Below, piece after piece: positions 41,067-49,711 of a stretch of DNA of 64,000 bases; the first letter of the stretch is position 1, and each line of letters begins with the position of its first letter. The DNA is from Streptomyces cucumeris (lineage in GTDB: Bacteria; Actinomycetota; Actinomycetes; Streptomycetales; Streptomycetaceae): NCBI RefSeq assembly GCF_024295805.1, contig NZ_JANCLX010000009.1, positions 182,774 to 246,773 on the forward strand, read 5' to 3'. Below the pieces are notes generated by a model. The model ran no database searches and was not told the origin of the DNA. It was given only the letters and a program-made list of their open reading frames with translations. The translations under genes were made by a program, and so were the position numbers.

Positions 41067-43289
41067 TCACGTCCTGCGCGCGCGCCGCAGCCGGACCGTC
41101 GCGGCCAGCACGATCAGCAGCACCCCGCCGCCGACGAACGCGATGGCCCCCGACGGCACCGACCGCACATCCGCGGTGAATGTCATCGGCTCGCCCCAGG
41201 GCCTGCCGTCCGCGGTGGTGTGGAGCCGGGCGGTCAGCCGCACCGGTCCGTTGGCGTACGCGCTCACCCGGACCCGCACCGTCCGGCTCACCGCCCGGTC
41301 CGCCCGGACCCGCACCGAGCGGTCCAGGGTGTTCAGCCGCTCCGGACGGCTGGAGAGCACCCGCAGTTCGACCCCGGTGAGGTCCTGCTGAAGTCCGTTG
41401 TCGACGGTGACCGGGATGACCGCCGTACCCCCGGCCACCACCACCTTCGCCTTGGGCACCAGCCGCACCGAGCCCATCGAGGCGGTCAGATAGCGCGCCA
41501 CGCCCCGCTGGTAGGCGTCGCCGCCCGATGCGTCACCGCGCCAGGCGGTCGACAGGGAACGGGCCATCGCGGCCCGTACGGAGGCGGTGGTGGCCCGGGC
41601 GTCCGACAGCACCTTCGCCAGCGCGCGCAGCCGCCGCCGGTCCCGGGCGACGGCCGCGAGCCGGGCGGGCGGCAGCTCCGAGGCGCGCAAGCCCACCGGA
41701 TAGCCGTCGTAAGCCCGCACCTCGCCCGGCTCCGGTTCGCGCAGGGCCACCTCGAACCGGGTGGGCTCCAGCCAGCCCGCCTTCTGGCCGTCGGCGAGCG
41801 CCCCGAGCAGGACGTCCGCGGTCGCTGCGGGCATCCGGCGCGGTGGCACCACCACCAGGTCGCGGCGGGCGTACGGCAGTTCCCGTACGGCCGTCAGCGT
41901 CTCGGCGAGCAGCCGCTGCCGCAGCCGCAGCCCGGCGGCCGCTCCGGACGCGGACTCGCCGCGGGAGCCCTGTGAGCCCTGTGAGCCCTGTGAGAGCAGC
42001 GCGGCGATGGTGGTGTCATAGGTGAGCGCGGTGGTCCCGCCGCCGAGCGCCACGCCGCCGTCGTCCGTCGCGCCCCCGGCGACCAGCGCGGCGGACGGGC
42101 CGACCGTGCCGCCGGAGGCCAGCACCGTGCCCAGGCCCAGCCGCCGGGTGTACGCGGCGATCGCGTCGTCCACGGCGCCGCCCGCGGGCCAGGCCACATC
42201 GGCGCGGGCACGGGTGTCCAGCGCCCGGTCCACGACCGTCCGGCCCGCCCGGGACGACCGCCGCAACAGCCCGGCCAGCGACTCGTCACCGCCGCGGGCG
42301 AGGGAGGCCAGATCCGGGTCCGCGTACGGCAGCGCGATGACGTCCCGGCCGTGGACCGCCTTGCGCAGCGCGGCCAGCCAGTCCGCGGCCGCGTCGCCGC
42401 CCTCGCCCTCGGTGGCGTCCTGCGGATCGGTGCCGCCGGGGGTCCTGGCCACCCGGTAGCCGTCGGCCATGGCCTGCGCCTGGACGATGAGATCGGGGTC
42501 GATCACCCAGGTCACCGGCTGGTCCCGGCCCGCCTCGACCAGCCGCCGCAGCCGTCCGCCGGGGCCGAGGGACGACCTCAGCGCGTCGTCGCGGAACACC
42601 GGCAGCGCCCGGTCGGAGGTGCGCTGGGTCAGCGCCTCCATATGCGGGACATCGGTGATCGGCCACAGGACGGTGGTGTGCAGCGGCTCCAGACCGGTGC
42701 CGTCGGGATAGGCGCAGAGGTAATCGCGTGTCAGCCCGAGGACCGTGCCGTCCTCATGGGAGAGGTCCACGGTGAGCGCGAACGCCCCGGGCCCGTCGAG
42801 GCCCAGGTCCGGTACGGGCACGGTGATCTGGAAGCGGTGCGCGGCGCCGGGCGCGAGGGCGGCGACCCCGGCCGTGCGGTCCGGTACGGACGGGCCGTCG
42901 GCGCGGCCCAGGACGGTGCGTCCGGCCACGGCAGCGAGCCCGCCGCGGGTGTCGATCGCCCCGTGCGCCCCGATCCGCACACCGAGGCGGCCGGCGCCGA
43001 TCCGGCGGCCGGAGGTGTTGGTGACGGTTCCGCTGATCCTCAGCTCCCCGCCCTGCCGCACCACCGAGGGGTTCAGCGACTCCAGTTCGACGGAGGTCGG
43101 ATACGACACCCGGCTGACGGACCGTGGTCCGTCGGGTCGTCCAGGTCCGGCGGGCCGTCCGGGTCCGGGGGATCGTTCGGGTCCGGTGGACAGTGCGACG
43201 GCGGAGGACAGGACGGTGACCAGCGCGGCCAGGACGGCGACGGCCACGCCGACCGCCCGTCCGTGTGCCCCGCGCAGGACTGCCGTCAC
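41067..43289 (-). CDS. DUF6049-type secreted/membrane protein
   Basis: About 740 residues. An N-terminal hydrophobic signal segment (AVGVAVAVLAALVTVLSSAVAL) is followed by a large extracellular region that begins with an Ig-like domain (VELESLNPSVVRQGGELRISGTVTNTSGRRI), has a central alpha/beta part with WVIDPDLIVQAQAMADGYRV and WLAALRKAVHGRDVIALPYADPDLASLARGG, and ends in another beta domain before one transmembrane helix (AIAFVGGGVLLIVLAATVRL) and a basic tail. The plan matches the DUF6049 proteins of actinobacteria, often found beside murJ and envelope genes; function is unknown. GTG 43289 was chosen to begin just before the signal peptide; ribosome-site support is weak. It is 202 bp downstream of the MreB-like gene on the same strand. 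Confidence 0.8.
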   Translation of the reverse strand: MTAVLRGAHGRAVGVAVAVLAALVTVLSSAVALSTGPERSPGPGRPAGPGRPDGPRSVSRVSYPTSVELESLNPSVVRQGGELRISGTVTNTSGRRIGAGRLGVRIGAHGAIDTRGGLAAVAGRTVLGRADGPSVPDRTAGVAALAPGAAHRFQITVPVPDLGLDGPGAFALTVDLSHEDGTVLGLTRDYLCAYPDGTGLEPLHTTVLWPITDVPHMEALTQRTSDRALPVFRDDALRSSLGPGGRLRRLVEAGRDQPVTWVIDPDLIVQAQAMADGYRVARTPGGTDPQDATEGEGGDAAADWLAALRKAVHGRDVIALPYADPDLASLARGGDESLAGLLRRSSRAGRTVVDRALDTRARADVAWPAGGAVDDAIAAYTRRLGLGTVLASGGTVGPSAALVAGGATDDGGVALGGGTTALTYDTTIAALLSQGSQGSQGSRGESASGAAAGLRLRQRLLAETLTAVRELPYARRDLVVVPPRRMPAATADVLLGALADGQKAGWLEPTRFEVALREPEPGEVRAYDGYPVGLRASELPPARLAAVARDRRRLRALAKVLSDARATTASVRAAMARSLSTAWRGDASGGDAYQRGVARYLTASMGSVRLVPKAKVVVAGGTAVIPVTVDNGLQQDLTGVELRVLSSRPERLNTLDRSVRVRADRAVSRTVRVRVSAYANGPVRLTARLHTTADGRPWGEPMTFTADVRSVPSGAIAFVGGGVLLIVLAATVRLRRARRT

Positions 43290-43491
43290 CTCGACGCCCG
43301 CACCTCCCGTCCGCCCGCGCCGCTCGGGACGCGGTGCCACCAGCCCACCACGGCCACCGCACCGCCGCACGCCCGGACACCCCGGCCGGGGGCCTGCGGG
43401 ACGCGGCGGGACGCCGGACGGCGACGAGGCGGACCGGGGGGACGGGGCGCCGGGCCCGGCGGTGTACGGGCCACGGGGCCCGTACGGGCCG

Positions 43492-44649
43492 TCAGACCCG
43501 GACGGTGTCGAGGCGGCGGGGGCGCGCCTCCATGGCGGTCCGCAGAGAGGCGAAGTCCTCCACACAGCGGCCGGTGCCGATGGCCACGCAGTCCAGCGGG
43601 TCGTCGGCCACCAGCACCGGGATGTCCAACTCACGGCTCAGCCGGACGTCCAGCCCACGCAGCATGGCACCGCCGCCGGTCAGCACGATGCCGCGGTCCA
43701 TGATGTCGCCCGCGAGCTCCGGTGGGGTCTCGTCCAGCGTGGAGCGGACCGCCGCCACGATGCTGTCCACCGGTTCGCCGAGTGCGTGCCGTACCTCCTC
43801 CGCGGTCAGTTCCAGCACCTTGGGGAGACCGGTGACTTGGTCACGGCCGCGGATGGTGCAGCGGTCCGGCGGCAACAGCGCCTGGGTGTCCTCGGGATCG
43901 CCGCTGTCACCCGGGAGGACGACCTCCACGTTCCGCTCGGACTGCCGGACGGCGCCCCCGGGGCGCGGCGCCGGGAGCGTACCGCCCGGCGCCGCCGAGC
44001 CGATGCTCACCTTGATCTCCTCCGCGGTCCGTTCACCGATCGCCAGCGCGTAGTGCTTCTTCACATACGCGGTGATCGCGGTGTCCATGGCGTCACCCGC
44101 CACCCGGACCGAGCGGGCGGTGACGATGCCGCCCAGGGAGACGACCGCGACCTCGGTGGTCCCGCCGCCGACGTCCACCACCATGCAGCCGGTCGGCTCG
44201 CTCACCGGCAGCCCGGCGCCGATCGCCGCCGCGATCGGCTCCTCGACCAGGTGCACTTGACGCGCACCGGCCTGAGTCGCGGCCTCCATCACCGCGCGCC
44301 GCTCGACGCCGGTGATACCGGAGGGCACACAGACCACCACACGGGGTCGGGCCAGCCGACGGCTGCCCGCGACCTTCTTGATGAAGTACCTGAGCATCCG
44401 CTCCGCGATCTCGAAATCGGCGATCACGCCATCACGCAGCGGCCGGACGGCGACGATGTTCGTCGGGGTCCGACCCATGGTCTCCTTCGCCGCCGAACCG
44501 ACCGACAGCACATTGCCGTCGACCGTGTTGACGGCCACGACCGACGGCTCGTTGAGCACGATGCCCTTGCCCCGGACGTACACCAGCGTGTTCGCGGTGC
44601 CCAGGTCGATGCCCATGTCTCGTCCTGTGAACGACTTGTTCTGCGCCAT
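43492..44649 (-). CDS. MreB/Mbl-family actin-like protein
   Basis: 385 residues. It starts SFTGRDMGIDLGTANTLVYVRGKGIVLNEPSVVAVN and keeps phosphate 1 and 2, connect and adenosine motifs of bacterial actins (DVGGGTTEVAVVSLGGIV; GIVLTGGGAMLRGL). Relative to MreB a polar segment of about 35 residues is inserted near 225-260 (GGTLPAPRPGGAV, SGDPEDTQALLPP). The gene is not next to mreC, mreD or pbp2, so it is a stand-alone paralogue, like the extra mbl-type genes of Streptomyces. It probably forms membrane-linked filaments in spore-wall or envelope assembly, possibly with the DUF6049 protein encoded downstream. The ATG at 44649 has no clear ribosome site; TAATGT lies just upstream as a possible -10, so it may be near-leaderless. 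Confidence 0.9.
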   Translation of the reverse strand: MAQNKSFTGRDMGIDLGTANTLVYVRGKGIVLNEPSVVAVNTVDGNVLSVGSAAKETMGRTPTNIVAVRPLRDGVIADFEIAERMLRYFIKKVAGSRRLARPRVVVCVPSGITGVERRAVMEAATQAGARQVHLVEEPIAAAIGAGLPVSEPTGCMVVDVGGGTTEVAVVSLGGIVTARSVRVAGDAMDTAITAYVKKHYALAIGERTAEEIKVSIGSAAPGGTLPAPRPGGAVRQSERNVEVVLPGDSGDPEDTQALLPPDRCTIRGRDQVTGLPKVLELTAEEVRHALGEPVDSIVAAVRSTLDETPPELAGDIMDRGIVLTGGGAMLRGLDVRLSRELDIPVLVADDPLDCVAIGTGRCVEDFASLRTAMEARPRRLDTVRV

Positions 44650-45181
44650 AAGTTGACATTATTGCTTATGCCGGATTCTGTCCTGTCGGCACTCCCCACC
44701 GTGGACCCACCGGGAGCGTCTGCGCGGACCGCGGGGAGCGCGGATCTCCGGGGAAACAATCGGCGTACCGCGCGCCGCGGTCCGCGCGTTCGTCGCGCAA
44801 CTGATCGGCATCGCGACGCAGATGAGGGGGAGAGTTTCCGGGCTACGGCGGATACCCCGGTCGACCACTTCGGTCGGGTGGCCGATTTACGAGAGGCCCC
44901 GGTGCGGAACGACACGGAACTCTCCGCCGTTACAGGTACGGAAAGTTATCTCGTAGCGAAAAGGATCACCGGGAAGCACCCGGGTTGTCCAGATATGCCG
45001 GGCGCCGTGTCTCCTTCCGGTCCCAGCCATGTCACGGACCCCAGACACAACTTGTCCCGTTGTCATGCCCTGCTGTTAGTTTAATGGCGCGAACTATTCG
45101 TCCGCGTTCCCAGCCCACCACACCGCAGGTCAAGGCTGTCCCCGGAACGCGGATTTCCACCTTCATCCCCGGGGGATCTCC
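44650..45181. other. 532-bp divergent intergenic region
   Basis: Between the MreB-like gene (minus) and the PQ-rich membrane protein gene (plus). A plus-strand frame 44668-45084 is open for 139 codons but has no ribosome site and poor codon bias, so it is not called. TTGTCA at 45060 with TTAATG at about 45081 is a possible weak promoter for the plus gene. Base composition is lower in GC than the flanking genes. No palindrome of note was found. Confidence 0.5.
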
Positions 45182-45865
45182 ATGAGCCAGAACTGGCAGC
45201 AGCCTCAGCAGCCGCCGCAGCAGCCCCAGCAGCCGGCCGGGTACGGCTACCCGCAGCAGCCGCAGCAGCCGCAGTACGGTGGCGCTCCGCAGCAGCCCCA
45301 GTACGGCGCTCCGCAGCCGCAGTTCGGCGGCGGCTTCCCGCCGCCGGCGCCGCAGGGCCCCCAGGGCAACGCGCTGCTGGCCGTCGGTGCCGCCGTGGTC
45401 GCCGCGCTCGTGGGCGCCTTCCTCTACGCGTTCCTGCTGAGCGCGATGGCCGACACGGACGGCGCGGAGGTGGAGGTGACCCAGTTCGCCTACGCCGGTG
45501 TCGCGCTCGGTGGTCTGATCGGCTTCGTCGTCGCCAAGTTCGGCGGCCGCAACGTGGGCCTGTGGGTCGTCGGCGCGGTGCTCGCGCTGGCCGCCGTCTT
45601 CATGGGTGAACTCCTCGGCTACTCCATGATCATGGCCGACCTGCTGGACAAGATGCCCGCCGCGCAGCTCGAGGCGGCCGGGATCGAGCACACCTCCGCG
45701 CTGGAGATCTTCTTCAACCACATCACCGAGCCGCTGGTGCCGTCCGCCCCGGACAGCAGCATCCTCGATGCCTGGAAGGAGGACTCGGACGCGGTGACCT
45801 ACATCTTCATGGCGCTCGCTCCGGTCGCCGCCATCGGTTCCGCCTTCCGCCTCAGCAACCGCTGA
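45182..45865 (+). CDS. Membrane protein with Pro/Gln/Tyr-rich N-terminus
   Basis: 227 residues. The first 60 residues are a disordered tail of repeated QQPQQP and PQYGAP units; then come about four hydrophobic segments: ALLAVGAAVVAALVGAFLYAFLLSAM, YAGVALGGLIGFVVAKFGG, LWVVGAVLALAAVFMGELLGY and VTYIFMALAPVAAIGSAF. Similar proteins are common in Streptomyces and of unknown role. ATG 45182 follows GGGGGA. A strong bidirectional hairpin ends the gene. Confidence 0.85.
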   Translation: MSQNWQQPQQPPQQPQQPAGYGYPQQPQQPQYGGAPQQPQYGAPQPQFGGGFPPPAPQGPQGNALLAVGAAVVAALVGAFLYAFLLSAMADTDGAEVEVTQFAYAGVALGGLIGFVVAKFGGRNVGLWVVGAVLALAAVFMGELLGYSMIMADLLDKMPAAQLEAAGIEHTSALEIFFNHITEPLVPSAPDSSILDAWKEDSDAVTYIFMALAPVAAIGSAFRLSNR

Positions 45866-45889
45866 CGCCCACGGCACACCACGCACAAA

Positions 45890-45924
45890 GGAAGGCCCCG
45901 ACCGCGATGCGGTCGGGGCCTTCC
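45890..45924. terminator. Strong bidirectional hairpin
   Basis: A perfect 16-bp stem (GGAAGGCCCCGACCGC with its complement) closed by a three-base loop, between the convergent membrane-protein gene and guaB3. This is the longest uninterrupted terminator-like stem in the window. Confidence 0.9.
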
Positions 45925-45950
45925 CCATGCTGTGGAACCTCTGGGAACGC

Positions 45951-47078
45951 TCAGCGGTTGTCGTGCTGCGAGGGCGCGACGGTGACCTCGACCCGCTGGA
46001 ACTCCTTGAGCTCCGAGTAGCCGGTGGTGGCCATCGCCCGGCGCAGCGCGCCGAAGAAGTTCATCGAACCGTCCGGGGTGTGCGAGGGGCCGAGCAGGAC
46101 CTCCTCGGTGGTGCCCACCGCGCCCAGGTTCATCCGCTTGCCGCGCGGCACCTCGTCATGGACGGCCTCCATGCCCCAGTGGTGACCGCGGCCGGGCGCG
46201 TCGGTGGCACGGGCCAGCGGCGAACCCATCATCACCGCGTCCGCACCACAGGCGATGGCCTTCGGCAGATCGCCGGACCAGCCCACACCGCCGTCGGCGA
46301 TCACATGCACATAGCGGCCACCGGACTCGTCCATGTAGTCCCGGCGGGCGGCGGCGACATCGGCCACCGCGGTGGCCATCGGCACCTGGATGCCCAGCAC
46401 ATTACGGGTGGTGTGCGCGGCACCGCCGCCGAAGCCGACCAGCACACCGGCCGCACCGGTGCGCATCAGGTGCAGCGCCGCGGTGTAGGTGGCACAACCG
46501 CCCACGATCACCGGCACATCGAGCTCATAGATGAACTGCTTGAGGTTCAGCGGCTCGGCGGCGCCCGAGACATGCTCGGCGGAGACCGTGGTCCCGCGGA
46601 TCACGAAGATGTCGACCCCGGCGTCCACCACGGCCTTGGAGAACTGTGCGGTGCGCTGCGGCGACAGGGCGGCGGCGGTCACCACGCCCGCGTCACGCAC
46701 CTCCTTGAGGCGCTGGCCGATCAGCTCTTCCTTGATCGGCTCGGCGTAGACCTCCTGCAGCCGGCGGGTGGCGGTGTCCTCGTCCAGCTCGGCGATCTCC
46801 GCCAGCAGCGGCTCGGGGTCCTCGTAGCGGGTCCACAGCCCCTCGAGGTTGAGAACGCCCAGACCGCCCAGCTCACCGATGCGGATCGCGGTCTGCGGGG
46901 AGACCACCGAATCCATCGGCGCGGCCAGGAACGGCAGCTCGAAGCGGTAGGCGTCGATCTGCCAGGCGATCGAGACCTCCTTCGGGTCCCGGGTACGACG
47001 ACTCGGCACGACGGCGATGTCGTCGAACGCATACGCCCTGCGGCCGCGCTTGCCGCGCCCGATCTCGATCTCAGTCAC
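45951..47078 (-). CDS. guaB3: GuaB3-family IMP dehydrogenase-related protein
   Basis: 375 residues. A TIM-barrel IMPDH fold without the CBS pair: FELPFLAAPMDSVVSPQTAIRIGELGGLGVLNLEGLW at the N-terminus, PVIVGGCATYTAALHLMRTGAAGVLVGFGGGAAHTTRNVLGI in the middle and DGGVGWSGDLPKAIACGADAVMMGSPLARA at the end. In active IMPDHs the loop reads G-S-I-C-T-T-R with the catalytic Cys; here it is GAAHTTR, so His222 takes its place. GuaB3 sits next to guaB in Streptomyces and Mycobacterium; its reaction is not firmly established to my knowledge. GTG 47078 is chosen (VTEIEIGRGKRGRRAY matches the family start). It is 90 bp downstream of guaB and probably co-transcribed. Confidence 0.9.
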   Translation of the reverse strand: MTEIEIGRGKRGRRAYAFDDIAVVPSRRTRDPKEVSIAWQIDAYRFELPFLAAPMDSVVSPQTAIRIGELGGLGVLNLEGLWTRYEDPEPLLAEIAELDEDTATRRLQEVYAEPIKEELIGQRLKEVRDAGVVTAAALSPQRTAQFSKAVVDAGVDIFVIRGTTVSAEHVSGAAEPLNLKQFIYELDVPVIVGGCATYTAALHLMRTGAAGVLVGFGGGAAHTTRNVLGIQVPMATAVADVAAARRDYMDESGGRYVHVIADGGVGWSGDLPKAIACGADAVMMGSPLARATDAPGRGHHWGMEAVHDEVPRGKRMNLGAVGTTEEVLLGPSHTPDGSMNFFGALRRAMATTGYSELKEFQRVEVTVAPSQHDNR

Positions 47079-47168
47079 GTGGGTGCCTTTCGCTGCCTGA
47101 ATCTGCCGTACCAGTATCCCTGTCCCCCGCACGGACCCCGTGGCCCGGGGTCGCGCGGGGTACGGGCA

Positions 47169-48671
47169 TCAACGGCCGGAGTAGTTCGGCGCCTCGGTGG
47201 TCATCTGGATGTCGTGCGGGTGGCTCTCCTTGAGACCGGCCGCGGTGATCCGCACGAAGCGGCCCTTGTCCTTCAGCTCCGCCACATCGGCCGAGCCGAC
47301 ATAGCCCATGGACGCCCGCAGACCGCCCACGAGCTGATGGGCGACGGAGCCCAGCGGACCGCGGTAGGGCACCTGGCCCTCGATGCCCTCGGGCACCAGC
47401 TTGTCCTCGGAGAGCACGTTGTCCTGGAAGTAGCGGTCCTTGGAGTACGACCGGCCCTGGCCGCGCGACTGCATCGCGCCCAGCGAGCCCATGCCCCGGT
47501 AGGACTTGAACTGCTTGCCGTTGATGAAGACCATCTCGCCCGGCGACTCCTCGCACCCGGCCAGCAGGCTGCCCAGCATCACCGTGTCCGCGCCGGCGGC
47601 GATGGCCTTGGCGATGTCACCGGAGAACTGGAGCCCGCCGTCACCGATGAGCGGCACACCGGCCGCGTGGCACGCCCGCGCGGCCTCGTAGATCGCGGTC
47701 ACCTGGGGCACACCGATACCCGCGACCACGCGGGTGGTGCAGATGGAGCCCGGACCGACGCCGACCTTCACCCCGTCCACCCCGGCGTCGATCAGCGCCT
47801 GGGCGCCGTCCCGGGTGGCGACATTTCCGCCCACCACATCGACGGAGACATTGGACTTCACCTTGGCGATCATGTCGAGGATGCCCCGGCTGTGCCCATG
47901 GGCACTGTCCACCACCAGGAAGTCGGCCCCGGCCTCGACCAGCGCCTGGGCCCGGTCGTACGCCTCGTCGCCGACGCCCACGGCCGCGCCCACGACCAGC
48001 CGGCCCTCGGCGTCCTTGGCGGCGTTCGGGTACTGCTCGGCCTTGACGAAGTCCTTGACCGTGATCAGACCCTTGAGCACCCCGGCGTCGTCCACCAGCG
48101 GCAGCTTCTCGATCTTGTGGCGGCGCAGGAGCTGCATCGCGTCCTCGCCGGAGATCCCCACCTTGCCGGTGACCAGCGGCATCGGGGTCATCACCTCGCG
48201 GACCTGACGGCCGCGGTCCACCTCGAAGGCCATGTCCCGGTTGGTGACGATGCCGAGCAGCTTGCCCGCCGCATCGGTCACCGGGACACCGCTGATGCGG
48301 AACTTCGCGCACAGCGCGTCCGCCTCATGGAGGGTGGCGTCCGGGCGGACGGTGATCGGGTCGGTCACCATGCCGGACTCGGAGCGCTTGACCAGGTCCA
48401 CCTGGTTCGCCTGGTCCTCGATGGACAAATTGCGGTGCAGCACGCCCGCGCCGCCCTGCCGGGCCATGGCGATGGCCATCCGGGACTCGGTCACCTTGTC
48501 CATGGCGGCGGACAGCAGCGGGATGTTCACCCGGACGTTCCGCGAGACCCTGGACGAGGTGTCGACCGCGTTCGGCAGCACCTCGGAGGCGCCCGGCAGC
48601 AGCAGCACGTCGTCGTACGTCAGCCCGAGCATCGCGAACTTCTCAGGCACTCCGTCGACGTTGTCAGTCAT
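47169..48671 (-). CDS. guaB: Inosine-5'-monophosphate dehydrogenase
   Basis: 500 residues, normal length. GLTYDDVLLLPGASEVLPNAVDTSSRVSRNVRVNIPLLSAAMD begins the barrel; two CBS domains (ITVRPDATLHEADALCAKFRISGVPVTD and MPLVTGKVGISGEDAMQLLRRHKIEKLPLVDD) are inserted at about 95-215; the catalytic loop is VGVGPGSICTTRVVAGIGVPQ with intact Cys; the flap and K-site MGSLGAMQSRGQGRSYSKDRYF follow. It oxidises IMP to XMP with NAD, the committed step of guanine nucleotide synthesis. ATG 48671 follows GGAAGGG. It is only 126 bp downstream of sigD on the same strand. Confidence 0.97.
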   Translation of the reverse strand: MTDNVDGVPEKFAMLGLTYDDVLLLPGASEVLPNAVDTSSRVSRNVRVNIPLLSAAMDKVTESRMAIAMARQGGAGVLHRNLSIEDQANQVDLVKRSESGMVTDPITVRPDATLHEADALCAKFRISGVPVTDAAGKLLGIVTNRDMAFEVDRGRQVREVMTPMPLVTGKVGISGEDAMQLLRRHKIEKLPLVDDAGVLKGLITVKDFVKAEQYPNAAKDAEGRLVVGAAVGVGDEAYDRAQALVEAGADFLVVDSAHGHSRGILDMIAKVKSNVSVDVVGGNVATRDGAQALIDAGVDGVKVGVGPGSICTTRVVAGIGVPQVTAIYEAARACHAAGVPLIGDGGLQFSGDIAKAIAAGADTVMLGSLLAGCEESPGEMVFINGKQFKSYRGMGSLGAMQSRGQGRSYSKDRYFQDNVLSEDKLVPEGIEGQVPYRGPLGSVAHQLVGGLRASMGYVGSADVAELKDKGRFVRITAAGLKESHPHDIQMTTEAPNYSGR

Positions 48672-48797
48672 GACACCCTTCCAATGGTCTTGCCCCAGCG
48701 CGGACTCCCATGCTAACGGCCATCCCGGGTGCCCCATCCCGCCCTGTGGACAAGTGTGCGCACCCGCACAATGCCGCTGATCAGAGCGGGCGCGCGG

Positions 48798-49409
48798 TCA
48801 CTGCTCGGCGAGCGCGCGCAGCCTGCTGAGGGCCCGGTGCTGTGCGACCCGTACCGCTCCGGGCGACATCCCGAGCATCTGTCCGGTCTCCTCGGCGGTC
48901 AGCCCGACCGCGACCCGGAGCAGCACCAGCTCGCGCTGGTTCTCCGGGAGATTGGCGAGCAGCTTCTTGGCCCACTCCGCGTCACTGCTGAGCAGCGCCC
49001 GCTCCTCGGGCCCCAGGGAGTCGTCCGGCTGCTCCGGCATCTCGTCCGAGGGCACGGCGGTGCTCCCCGGGTGCCGCATGGCGGCGCGCTGGAGATCGGC
49101 GACCTTGTGCGCGGCGATGGCCACGACGAACGCCTCGAAGGGCTTGCCGGTGTCGCGGTAGCGCGGCAGCGCGCAGAGCACCGCGAGACAGACCTCCTGC
49201 GCGAGGTCGTCCACGAAATGCCGGGCGTCCCCGGGCAGCCTGGACAGCCGCGTACGGCAGTAGCGCAAGGCCAGCGGGTGCACATGGGCGAGCAGGTCAT
49301 GGGTGGCCTGCTCATCCCCTTCGACGGCGCGCCCGACCAGGGCGCCGATCGGCCCCGTGGCCGCCGGGGCACCGCCCGTGGGGGCCCCTGGCCTCTCGTC
49401 GTCGCGCAT
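48798..49409 (-). CDS. sigD: RNA polymerase ECF sigma factor, SigD type
   Basis: 203 residues. Region 2 (HVHPLALRYCRTRLSRLPGDARHFVDDLAQEVCLAVLCALPRY) and region 4 (LLANLPENQRELVLLRVAVGLTAEETGQMLGMSPGAVRVAQHRALSRLR) define a group 4 sigma factor, with an N-terminal low-complexity tail. Its place between guaB and the whiB-like gene matches sigD of M. tuberculosis. In mycobacteria the next gene is the anti-sigma factor rsdA; here only 126 bp separate sigD from guaB and no such gene is present. ATG 49409 has a weak ribosome site. Targets are not known from this sequence. Confidence 0.9.
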   Translation of the reverse strand: MRDDERPGAPTGGAPAATGPIGALVGRAVEGDEQATHDLLAHVHPLALRYCRTRLSRLPGDARHFVDDLAQEVCLAVLCALPRYRDTGKPFEAFVVAIAAHKVADLQRAAMRHPGSTAVPSDEMPEQPDDSLGPEERALLSSDAEWAKKLLANLPENQRELVLLRVAVGLTAEETGQMLGMSPGAVRVAQHRALSRLRALAEQ

Positions 49410-49687
49410 CCGTCCATGGTGCCTTGGGCCCGGAGGCTCCGTGGCACCGCGTCCTTGGTTGTGCGCTGAAGCGTTATGAGCAGGTGCGCCGGCTGTCGTC
49501 ACGTCCTGCGCTCTCCCCTCACGCCCGACCGACTCGTCCCCGAGGAACTCCACACCACCAAGGATGCGGCATCGCGCGGGGAACTGATACAAGCCGCCGC
49601 CACAGCGGCCGCCGCACACGCTCTCGCCCCGCCCGCCACCAGGCGGGCGGGGACCGTCGCGCCCCCGCTGCGCTGCACGTCGATACG

Positions 49688-49711
49688 GGCTGGTCCGCTA
49701 GCGGACCAGCC
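49688..49711. terminator. Perfect 24-bp palindrome across the bldM stop codon
   Basis: GGCTGGTCCGCT followed directly by AGCGGACCAGCC: twelve bases each side, no loop. It includes the last three codons and the TAG of bldM. It could fold as a terminator hairpin with the stop in the tip or serve as a dimeric protein site. Confidence 0.7.

Noticed and set aside
44668..45084. 139-codon plus-strand frame in the MreB-like upstream region
   Set aside because: No ribosome site, weak third-position GC bias and no recognisable family.
45927..48716. 929-codon plus-strand frame across guaB3 and guaB
   Set aside because: Runs over two well-defined minus-strand genes and their gap, with no start context or family pattern.
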